A DNA stretch of 64,000 nt, taken from positions 40,409 through 104,408 of the IMG/VR virus record IMGVR_UViG_3300002161_000764; one strand, given 5' to 3'. Made by a program: the position numbers and the translations under genes. The stretch comes from a virus. The notes under the pieces were generated by a model. That model did not search any database. It was not told the origin of the DNA and saw nothing but the letters and a program-made list of their open reading frames with translations. Shown in pieces: positions 42,910 through 51,120 of the stretch. Position 1 is the stretch's first letter. Each line of letters opens with the position of its first letter.

Positions 42910-45900
42910 ACTGCTAAACAAAAGTTCAACGTATGTTCAAAGTCTAGTTGACTTTGCGCTTGACACTAAGCCATACCACTCAAAGATAACTGAAATTGCA
43001 GTTGAATATCAGTTTGAGGATACTATCAACGTAAAGATGGAGGATTCAATCTTCAGCAGGTTGATGACGAAGGCAGCATGGGGATATAACTTCTTTTCAG
43101 ATGCAAATCCGGCAAATAGGGCTTTTCCGCTCCAACGAGTTGTGTCTCCATTTATTTTCAGCAACTATAAAAATGATGATCCTCTAAATTCTCTTGGTGG
43201 CTTCAAGGTAGGAAGAGATGAAAACACTGATATGGCTTTAGTGCCAACTGTTTTCAACAAGAGAACTAGCGCCGGAATTTTTGACGCAAATATACAGAAA
43301 AGTGCTGGTAGTACTTTATCGCTTATTGAGGGACTTGATTATTTCCATAACTATGGGTCAAACGAATTTAGAGTTTCTACACCAAGTCCAACCGAATTAG
43401 ACCAAAATCGTAGGTGGCAGGAAACACGAGCAGAGAGTGTGGTGCTTACAACTACTCTTGCTCTTCAAAGTGTTGCTCTTGACGTACTAAACCCAAACAG
43501 CATAAACAGGCAAGTTAGGTCTTTACTTGGACAAATTGAAGTACATCTTGTTTCCTATCCAAATGCTGCTGCATCTGCTGAACTTGCAACACTAATATCT
43601 GCTGTTGATTTACCAAGTATGCCGACTTCGTATGAAGCACTGCTTAATTCGCTATGTACTACTTTCTATTTTAGCCAATCTATAGCATCAACGGTATGGA
43701 ATATAACACATAATCTTGGCGGTGCACCAGATAATGTAATGATAAAGAATGAATTTGGTGCTGTAATTACACCTGCGTTTATCAGTAATACATCAGCAAA
43801 TACTACAGTAGTCACATTTTCAGCCGCTACATCTGGTGATGCAATTCTTATAAAGAATATTACACCAGCGTTATCTGGATACTCAGGGTGGATTGGTCAA
43901 GATTCATATCCAACTCCGACGAGCAAGTATGTAAATGAAAAATTAAGTCAACTATCTCCCTCTCTATATTTCAATCATTTTTCTGATTTAAGATTAAGAG
44001 AAAATGGTGGTGCATTCTATGATGGAATAGTTGCTGCAGGCTTTACTATTTCAAATGTAGTGGCTGTATTTGGAACAGATTCAGATGAATGGACGCTAAA
44101 GGTCATTGACACCGTTCCTCAGGTTGTTTCAGTGACTGGAAAAAATTATGGGTTAATAGGGGCATTTGTTGTAGGTAGTTCATTTACAAGTCCCTATCTT
44201 ACATTTGATAGCAGCACTTCTGCAGGTACACTAACGCTAGGTGATGAGTATATTCTAACTCCAGACGGCAAGATAGTTATTGACAATACTGCTCCGCTAG
44301 AAGTTTGGAATATTATCAAGACAAATCCACAATCATATAGCAGACCTTCTTTTGTTTCTACTCGTTTTGGGTATATCCAAAGTGCAACTACAGTTATAGG
44401 TCAAGTAACTATTATTGATGGAACTATTCCAACTGGGACAATAATTCTGACTGCTACATCTGGAACAACATTTAGTCTGTCAAGCACTATCGAGCCTTCA
44501 TATACTGGATCTGTTACTGTTGGGGTTCCATTCAATGATGGGCGTCTTCAGTTTACTATTATGGCAGGGTCAGCCCAGCCGTTTGCAGCTGGTGACCAGT
44601 TCCTAATAAACATCATAAATGAACCGCCACAGCATTTTGATCTAGGTCTTTACTATGGCTATGATCTTGACAGTTATGATAATCAGACTGTAGTTTATGA
44701 AAACCAGAATTCATCTGACCCGCTGTACAATGTGCCTTTAGATTTTAGATATGACAGCAGGTTCTTTGACTTTGATATCAATTCACTTGGTCTTGCCCTG
44801 ACACAAGCAGTGGTAGATGGAAGACAATTCAAACTTACCGCTGCGCCAGACGGAGCACCAATTGCAGTTCTGCAAAAGGATGGAAGTGGTCCTACTAATG
44901 TGATTGACCTTGCTGGACCAACTTCTGGAATTGCGCCTGACCCTTCGCTGACAAGTGTGCCAGTTGTTTCAATGCCTGGAGATCCAAATCCTTCTCCAGA
45001 CCTTCAAGTATTCTATGCACAAACATTTGGCCTACAGTATTCTGATGATGGTGGAACCACTTGGTCAAGCGCAATATCTGTTCCAGTAAATGTTCCATAC
45101 TCAAATGCTTCTCTTGGCATAAGTTTAACAATCCCATTTACATCAAAGCCATTTATCGCAGTTACCAGCGATACTGGAATTAGTGGCGGTGATGTATTCT
45201 TCTTTAGAGTGACAAATCCTGGTCCAATACAAGACCCAATTCCAGCAATCTTTTCATCACCAAATGTGCCAAGAATTGCTATGTATGGTGAAGGGTTTTT
45301 CAACAGTCCTGCTGCCGATTGGACAATTACCTTTAATTCGTCTGACCAGTACACGCTAACAGGCATATACACCACCGGCACTTTAGCAGGTTCAACTGTT
45401 ACTGGATATCCAGTAACAGGAAATTTGAGTGTGCCTGGAGCATGGGTAAATCGAAATCTTACATATAAAGATGATTACCTATATTTTACCATTATTCCAT
45501 CTATATTAGGTTTTGCTTCTGGTGATGAGTTCTATTTCAGCACATATGATGAAAAGCCGGCGGTGCTTGTGCATGGTTCTGTAAGTGGTTGGCAGCCAAT
45601 GGCTGAATATGGTAAGTGGTACTGGAATGGAAAAATTGGATTTAAGATTGATGAGACATTGGCTATTGTCTTTAAGAATAATCAACCCATAGCATCTAGC
45701 GATGGTGATTATACACGAATTAGTGTAAGTCAAGTACGTCCAGATACACCTTCACTTGTTTATACATTTAATAGGGTTGTTGATGGTAGTACCATAACCT
45801 TTATGGTTAACCGTTCTGATGTGGGTATTGTTGATTTCTGTCCATCAACTGGTGTATTCATTGACAAGTATATAAAAGTTATCCTTTCAGATCCATCTAC

Positions 45901-47404
45901 AACATTTCAAGTATGTACATACCCTGATGAATTAGATTTTTGGAACGCGCAGGACACTGTTATTTTTAAATCTGACGTTGGTGCACTGCAACCTAAAACA
46001 GATGACTTTGTAAATGTAAAGAAAGCAGAAGTAGGAAGGCTTGCAATAAATCTAGATTACTCAATTTTACCAACGCCCCCGACGCTTTTGCCATTGTCGC
46101 CCTTTTCGATTGACCCAGATTTTATTGACCTATCTACTGGCACGTATTTCGGTGCGCCGCCAGTTGAGACATATTCGCCTGAAGCAATTTTACTGAACAA
46201 TTGGTTACCGCTAAAGGTTGATGGATATGATGCTGTTTCTTCTTTTGCCCACCTCCCAGATACTGCAACTGAAATGCGTGTTAAAAGCGCATCATCGGGA
46301 GAAAGTGTAGGAACGATTTACACACTAGGTACATTAAATGAGCCTATAAGATTTCAATGGGATGAAGCATTCTTTAACAAGTACCTTCCACTTAATTCAC
46401 AGGCAAATGTCATCACCTATGGCTCTCACCTAAATGAAAATGTAAGAGTTCTTATTTCTGAGAAGGTAAACTTTCTAACCAGCGGTGGCGCTCTTTTTGA
46501 AAATGCGTTATTCTCAGATGTAATGACCATCTCAGCAATCGATAATCACACCATAAACATTGATCTAAATCAGTTTGAGAATGTAAATGCAAACGTCGCT
46601 GATGGTCCATTTGATGGCTTCCTACCAGGATATAGCAATTTACCCTATGATGCAGAAGATGCGCTCGGAATTGATTTTATAAGTTTGGCTGCTGCTAGCG
46701 GTCAGTATGATACTGGCACGCCGCTTGTTGATAACTTCCTTAGGGCGGTATATTTAAACTCTCTGCCAATTCTTACTGCTGAGCAGTTGGCAGAGTTAAC
46801 TAGTATTTCTTATTTGATAGATGATTACCTTCAGCCCGGTGGGATTGGTGCAACTTCGCTGATGCAGTTCCTAACAGCGCTTGATGCTGATGCATATGCT
46901 GCAGGCGGCGTTGAGCCAACTCTTGGAATTCCAAAGCGCGGGATGGCCGCTGATATTAATAAGACAGATTCTTCTACTGCGACTTCAAATATATCTGAGG
47001 CATTTTCTGCTGTTGCAAACGTTTTACCTTTATCCTACGATGAAAGTGGATATGGCTCTGGTGGCTTTGATGCTGATGGAGATGTGATTGTTTATTTTAC
47101 AGCGGGTGCATCAATGAACCCTGCAAATAACTATACCTTCCCCTATCCTGTTCCACCCAGCGCATCATATTCTACTTTAGATACGCCATTTACTACATCT
47201 ATTGCTGCAAGGGTGTTTGAAATAACGTTCCCTGCACCACCAATCAACTATGCGGCGCCGACCATTCCAGTTTTCCCAGTTTTTAGAATTTTGACGCCTA
47301 CCATCACAACTCCGCTAACTATTTCATATGTAGAGCAGATAAATGCTCGAAAATTTAGGTTTAGTATGGCTTCTACAGAAGAAGCGAAGGTTATAACTAC
47401 GTGA
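42902..47404 (+). CDS. Giant virion structural protein (gp8 position)
   Basis: 1500 residues starting 8 bp inside the previous gene (translation coupling). The N-terminus VQSLVDFALDTKPYHSKITE is followed by an embedded copy of the fibre beta module (IASTVWNITHNLG, 43669-43863) and at least three PF...F(T/I)I...(P/F)FxxGDxF units (44.50-44.62, 45.06-45.22, 45.36-45.54 kb). It is beta-rich, with no catalytic motif. T4 gp8 has 334 residues, so orthology is doubtful; it is best read as a baseplate/fibre attachment protein. Confidence 0.65.
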   Translation: MNKLLNKSSTYVQSLVDFALDTKPYHSKITEIAVEYQFEDTINVKMEDSIFSRLMTKAAWGYNFFSDANPANRAFPLQRVVSPFIFSNYKNDDPLNSLGGFKVGRDENTDMALVPTVFNKRTSAGIFDANIQKSAGSTLSLIEGLDYFHNYGSNEFRVSTPSPTELDQNRRWQETRAESVVLTTTLALQSVALDVLNPNSINRQVRSLLGQIEVHLVSYPNAAASAELATLISAVDLPSMPTSYEALLNSLCTTFYFSQSIASTVWNITHNLGGAPDNVMIKNEFGAVITPAFISNTSANTTVVTFSAATSGDAILIKNITPALSGYSGWIGQDSYPTPTSKYVNEKLSQLSPSLYFNHFSDLRLRENGGAFYDGIVAAGFTISNVVAVFGTDSDEWTLKVIDTVPQVVSVTGKNYGLIGAFVVGSSFTSPYLTFDSSTSAGTLTLGDEYILTPDGKIVIDNTAPLEVWNIIKTNPQSYSRPSFVSTRFGYIQSATTVIGQVTIIDGTIPTGTIILTATSGTTFSLSSTIEPSYTGSVTVGVPFNDGRLQFTIMAGSAQPFAAGDQFLINIINEPPQHFDLGLYYGYDLDSYDNQTVVYENQNSSDPLYNVPLDFRYDSRFFDFDINSLGLALTQAVVDGRQFKLTAAPDGAPIAVLQKDGSGPTNVIDLAGPTSGIAPDPSLTSVPVVSMPGDPNPSPDLQVFYAQTFGLQYSDDGGTTWSSAISVPVNVPYSNASLGISLTIPFTSKPFIAVTSDTGISGGDVFFFRVTNPGPIQDPIPAIFSSPNVPRIAMYGEGFFNSPAADWTITFNSSDQYTLTGIYTTGTLAGSTVTGYPVTGNLSVPGAWVNRNLTYKDDYLYFTIIPSILGFASGDEFYFSTYDEKPAVLVHGSVSGWQPMAEYGKWYWNGKIGFKIDETLAIVFKNNQPIASSDGDYTRISVSQVRPDTPSLVYTFNRVVDGSTITFMVNRSDVGIVDFCPSTGVFIDKYIKVILSDPSTTFQVCTYPDELDFWNAQDTVIFKSDVGALQPKTDDFVNVKKAEVGRLAINLDYSILPTPPTLLPLSPFSIDPDFIDLSTGTYFGAPPVETYSPEAILLNNWLPLKVDGYDAVSSFAHLPDTATEMRVKSASSGESVGTIYTLGTLNEPIRFQWDEAFFNKYLPLNSQANVITYGSHLNENVRVLISEKVNFLTSGGALFENALFSDVMTISAIDNHTINIDLNQFENVNANVADGPFDGFLPGYSNLPYDAEDALGIDFISLAAASGQYDTGTPLVDNFLRAVYLNSLPILTAEQLAELTSISYLIDDYLQPGGIGATSLMQFLTALDADAYAAGGVEPTLGIPKRGMAADINKTDSSTATSNISEAFSAVANVLPLSYDESGYGSGGFDADGDVIVYFTAGASMNPANNYTFPYPVPPSASYSTLDTPFTTSIAARVFEITFPAPPINYAAPTIPVFPVFRILTPTITTPLTISYVEQINARKFRFSMASTEEAKVITT

Positions 47405-47411
47405 CCTGCCG

Positions 47412-47419
47412 AATAAATA
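47412..47419 (+). promoter_or_regulatory. T4-type late promoter (AATAAATA)
   Basis: GAATAAATACA lies 25 bp before the ATG at 47444. Confidence 0.55.
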
Positions 47420-47443
47420 CATCCAAATCAATGTGAGGAAGAT

Positions 47444-48058
47444 ATGCAAGAGACATTCAAAACGTTAGTTTCCGGTCATGTTCTTATTAAGGACAATACC
47501 ACAGGAGAAGTGCTGGTTGACAAGCAAAATGCTATTCATCCTAAGAATATGGCTACAGCAATTGCTAGGGGACTAGCAAATTCTGTAAATCATCAAGTTT
47601 TTAAAATGAAACTTGGGAATGGTGGTACATACATCGATGCTTCTATGCAGATAGTATTTCAGCCACCTATTACCACTGGTGACACTGCAGATCTTTACAA
47701 TGCAACATATGCAGAGGTTGTTGATGATGAAGATGCAAGCATCTCTGCATATCCAGGAAATTCTGTTGTTTATACAAATATTCCTGCTTCAACAAACACC
47801 CGAGTAATTGTTACTTGCGTTGTTTCTTCAAATGAGGCTATCAATAATCCAACAGACGGGGGCGATGGTGACCCAAGTCTAAATCCAGAAGGTACATTCT
47901 TCTTTGATGAACTTGGTCTTTTCACCAAGCAAACAGACTCTAACCTACTGAATGGTGCAGATGAACTAATGCTGTCACATTTAATCTTTAGCCCAATTGA
48001 ACACACTGGAAATCGTGAACTGACAATTGTTTATACGTTGACCGTGTCAGTGTCGTAA
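47444..48058 (+). CDS. Conserved virion protein, baseplate/fibre connector type
   Basis: 204 residues. The start VSGHVLIKDNTTGEVLVDKQ followed by NAIHPKNMATAIARGLA is a block I recognise from many T4-like and other myophage structural genes next to tail fibres. The C-terminal half has EGTFFFDELGLFTK and a final strand-rich ELTIVYTLTVSV. No enzymatic motif. A role in joining fibres to the baseplate is inferred from position. Confidence 0.7.
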   Translation: MQETFKTLVSGHVLIKDNTTGEVLVDKQNAIHPKNMATAIARGLANSVNHQVFKMKLGNGGTYIDASMQIVFQPPITTGDTADLYNATYAEVVDDEDASISAYPGNSVVYTNIPASTNTRVIVTCVVSSNEAINNPTDGGDGDPSLNPEGTFFFDELGLFTKQTDSNLLNGADELMLSHLIFSPIEHTGNRELTIVYTLTVSVS

Positions 48059-48070
48059 TTACCGCAATAA

Positions 48071-48088
48071 TACTGTATAAGTACAGTA
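48071..48088 (+). promoter_or_regulatory. Intergenic inverted repeat
   Basis: TACTGTA-TAAG-TACAGTA forms a perfect 7-bp stem in the 153-bp gap after the gene at 47444. The absence of a T tract argues against a strong terminator; an operator or RNA-processing hairpin is possible. The rest of the gap is AT-rich (TATAAAAATAAATC near 48171) and carries the ribosome site of the next gene. Confidence 0.4.
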
Positions 48089-48211
48089 AATATTGTTTGA
48101 ATATAACAACTATATCCATAACCATAACCATATCAATACGCAGCAAAGGTGAAATATCTTGTTATATGCATATAAAAATAAATCACTGCATGCTGCGAAA
48201 AGGAGTAATTT

Positions 48212-49882
48212 GTGCGCGTAACTTTTAGACAAGGTATTGCTAGATATCAGACAGATGTCAATGCCACTCCTACCTTTCTGCAGAAATCGCCGCTAAATGT
48301 ACAGTTTGTTGACTTAGTAGTATCACCAGATCCTACAGTCATTATATTTGCACATAAAAATGCGACGTACGTATTTGAAGAAACTAAAACAGTAAGAAAT
48401 GCTTGGGGTCCATTTACTGGCACTACAACGTATTATCTCTACTGGGACATTGATCTTCTTACGGCCCAAATAACACGCGGTATTACAATTCACCCGCCAA
48501 TCATTTCAGGTGTTGCGCCTGTAAGCCCTCCAATCGACCAGCATTGGTTTGACAGTCTAAACACCGTAATGAAGGTGTGGAATGGAGTCAAATGGATTGA
48601 GAAGATTAGGGTATTTGCTGCAACATACAGTTCATCTGCTATCATCAAGCCATATGCCCTTGGAACACAGGTAGGCATAACTGGAGACTTTGAGACTGGC
48701 AGTATTATTCTTGACTCATTTCTTAATCCATTAAGACAGTCAGACGGATCATTTGTTACATCAACAACTGATATGTCAGTTGTCGGCGTTGGTACACGCC
48801 GTGTCAGATTCGAATCTGACCTTGTGACATTGATGGCAAATGAGTATATTCCAAAGAACAGCCTTATTCACCTTCAGGCAGGAAGAAAAGCGATCTTAGC
48901 ACGAAATACGGATTTAATGACTCGTGTAGATGGTATTGCACTAGAAGATATGCATGCCGGCGAAACATCAATTATTGTTACTGGTGGACTTGTAAAAGAC
49001 AACACTTGGTCTTGGCCAATAAATTCTGTAAACAGACCTCTTTTCTGTGGTCCTACTGGAGAACTTACGCTAATTCCTCCTGTGCAAGGGGTGCTACAAA
49101 GAGTTGGTTATGTGTTTGACACAGATGCAATTTACATTGATATACACCCAGTGGTAATGCTTGATACTATTAACGTTCCAGCACCACCGCCACCTCCACC
49201 GCCACTTTCTCCAGTTCCAGACTTTACGGTGCTACCATTTACTACTACTGGAATTGCACCATTTACAGTGCAATTCCAAGATCTTTCTATCAATTCACCA
49301 ACTTCTTGGGAATGGGACTTTACAAATGATGGTTCAGTAGACTCAACTCTGCAGAATCCGACATATTCATACACCACCTCAGGGGTTTATAACGTAAGGC
49401 TGAAAGTTGCAAATGCCTATGGGACTAATCAGGTAGTAAAAACATCATTCATAACGGCAACAACTCCACCACCTTCTGGAACGTTTACTAACCTAGAGAT
49501 CAACATTGGTGGTCCAATGCAAGTTGATAGAAACCAATTATTTACTATTGTCATAACAACTAGAAATACTGGTTTCTTAACTGCAACTAACGTCGTGCGG
49601 CGTATTGAAGTTCTTGATCTAAGTGGAAACCAAATTGCTGTCAGCGGTTTACCTGTTGGCTCTACATTGAATAGAGTTACAACTGCACCGCCAAGGAATA
49701 TTGTGGTATTACCATCAGTAGTGTCAATGGCAAGTGGATCTACGCTCACCAACACATTTACGCTACAAGCCCCGCCGACAGGTGGAAACCAATCAATTCG
49801 TGTTATCGCATACGTAAGTAGTCCAGAGGCTGACGTAGAAGAAGGTGATAACAGCGTTTCACTATATGTGATGGTGGTGTAA
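48212..49882 (+). CDS. Structural protein with PKD and CARDB-like domains
   Basis: 556 residues. It starts at GTG with AAAGGAG well spaced; no ATG is available. The N-terminal 320 residues are a phage structural region with IDQHWFDSLNTVMKVWNG (the GQLWYDT-type block). A polyproline hinge (APPPPPPPL) follows, then a PKD domain (about 333-410: APFTVQFQDLSINSPTSWEW, YTTSGVYNVRLKVAN) and a CARDB-like domain (NLEINIGGPMQVDRNQLFTI to the end). PKD and CARDB are extracellular carbohydrate or surface-binding folds, so receptor or capsule binding is likely. Confidence 0.8.
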   Translation: MRVTFRQGIARYQTDVNATPTFLQKSPLNVQFVDLVVSPDPTVIIFAHKNATYVFEETKTVRNAWGPFTGTTTYYLYWDIDLLTAQITRGITIHPPIISGVAPVSPPIDQHWFDSLNTVMKVWNGVKWIEKIRVFAATYSSSAIIKPYALGTQVGITGDFETGSIILDSFLNPLRQSDGSFVTSTTDMSVVGVGTRRVRFESDLVTLMANEYIPKNSLIHLQAGRKAILARNTDLMTRVDGIALEDMHAGETSIIVTGGLVKDNTWSWPINSVNRPLFCGPTGELTLIPPVQGVLQRVGYVFDTDAIYIDIHPVVMLDTINVPAPPPPPPPLSPVPDFTVLPFTTTGIAPFTVQFQDLSINSPTSWEWDFTNDGSVDSTLQNPTYSYTTSGVYNVRLKVANAYGTNQVVKTSFITATTPPPSGTFTNLEINIGGPMQVDRNQLFTIVITTRNTGFLTATNVVRRIEVLDLSGNQIAVSGLPVGSTLNRVTTAPPRNIVVLPSVVSMASGSTLTNTFTLQAPPTGGNQSIRVIAYVSSPEADVEEGDNSVSLYVMVV

Positions 49883-49883
49883 T

Positions 49884-50819
49884 ATGACAACTATCTTAAA
49901 ACCAGTATATGTTGTTGAAGACCTTGGCGAATTCTCACGGCTTCCTGATGGCGCTATTATCAATATTGGCGGTGTTGCTGGACCAACATTCACTGTCGGT
50001 GGTAGAGGACTTCTTTTTGATGATGGTTCATCCACATCTGCAACGCCAGGCACTGGTACTACACTACAGGTAGCCTATGGCAATTCACTAACGCCGGCGC
50101 AGATAAACACAACAATTGGCAAGGACATTGTATTCAATGCCTTAAACAATAATAAGTTTATCTTTGATGCAAGCACTGGTACTGTTATTATTCAGGGAAA
50201 TCTGAATGTTCTAGGTACAAGTAACGTAGTAGAAGGAACAGTTTCTAATCTAGATCAGGTTAATATTCAAACACCTGATCCATCAACTATTGGATTTACT
50301 ATCCAGCCAATGGTTGGGATAACACCGGTTGTAAATCTAGTCGATATTAAGGCTATAAATGGTGGTCCTACAGTATTCAGTATTGGTCCTACAGGCACCA
50401 CCTCAGTTACTGATATACTAATTAGCGGTACTGTAAATGGTACCCCTATTTCTGAAATTCTTGACCACCTCAATGCAGTAGTTTTTCCTGCAAAGCACAC
50501 GGCTGCACAGATTTCTGCAAACACTACTGGTCTGACAAATGTATCTGGTAATACTGTTCAGGAAGTAATTGAAAGTATTGATTCACAGATCAGTGCATTC
50601 ACAGCAAATGATGTTCAGGGCTATGAACACGTACAACTATTATCATCAGCAATTTGGGTAGTAGCACACGGTGCAAATAGCAAGAGAGTTCAGGTGTCTG
50701 TATGGGATAATGCTGATAGCATACTTATTCCAGATGCAGTCGTAATAACTGATATGAACACGGTAACTATTGCATTTGCTAGCCCATTGACTGGTAGAGC
50801 AATATTGCTGATTTTCTGA
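49884..50819 (+). CDS. Tail fibre-type protein with C-terminal beta module
   Basis: 311 residues, Gly/Thr/Val-rich, with a repeat-poor middle resembling fibre shaft sequence (FDASTGTVIIQGNLNVLGTS). The last 65 residues, YEHVQLLSSAIWVVAHGANS to GRAILLIF, are a copy of the shared beta module. It begins 2 bp after the PKD protein. A fibre subunit or adaptor is likely. Confidence 0.75.
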   Translation: MTTILKPVYVVEDLGEFSRLPDGAIINIGGVAGPTFTVGGRGLLFDDGSSTSATPGTGTTLQVAYGNSLTPAQINTTIGKDIVFNALNNNKFIFDASTGTVIIQGNLNVLGTSNVVEGTVSNLDQVNIQTPDPSTIGFTIQPMVGITPVVNLVDIKAINGGPTVFSIGPTGTTSVTDILISGTVNGTPISEILDHLNAVVFPAKHTAAQISANTTGLTNVSGNTVQEVIESIDSQISAFTANDVQGYEHVQLLSSAIWVVAHGANSKRVQVSVWDNADSILIPDAVVITDMNTVTIAFASPLTGRAILLIF

Positions 50820-50827
50820 TGAACATC

Positions 50828-50835
50828 AATAAATA
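50828..50835 (+). promoter_or_regulatory. T4-type late promoter (AATAAATA)
   Basis: CAATAAATATAC lies 29 bp before the DUF5659-type gene and probably also drives the large fibre gene. Confidence 0.55.
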
Positions 50836-50863
50836 TACTTGAACTGCAAAATATCAAAACACA

Positions 50864-51091
50864 ATGAAAAAACATATTGAAACAAGCGACATTGTACTTG
50901 CAGCAACACTGAAAGTCAATGGTCAAAAACTAGATCGTATCGAGAAGCAGGGGAACCGTGGTATATTCTGCTTCTTAGATGTTGATGAGACATTACTAAA
51001 TGAGTTTGATTTAGGAAAAAGTCTCGTAGAACCAGTTTCTTTCAACAACGCTATAAAGGCGCTGACGACAGCCACAAGGCGAATCAATTAA
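50864..51091 (+). CDS. DUF5659-family small protein
   Basis: 75 residues. ETSDIVLAATLKVNGQKLDR, then GIFCFLDVDETLL and VSFNNAIKALTTA match the pattern of DUF5659, a small phage family (TSDLYLAAxLxxxGxxL ... RxxFxF ... ALxxL). Function unknown. It is encoded between two fibre-type genes. Confidence 0.72.
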   Translation: MKKHIETSDIVLAATLKVNGQKLDRIEKQGNRGIFCFLDVDETLLNEFDLGKSLVEPVSFNNAIKALTTATRRIN

Positions 51092-51120
51092 CCACAACCC
51101 TTTTTTAGGAGAAAATTACT

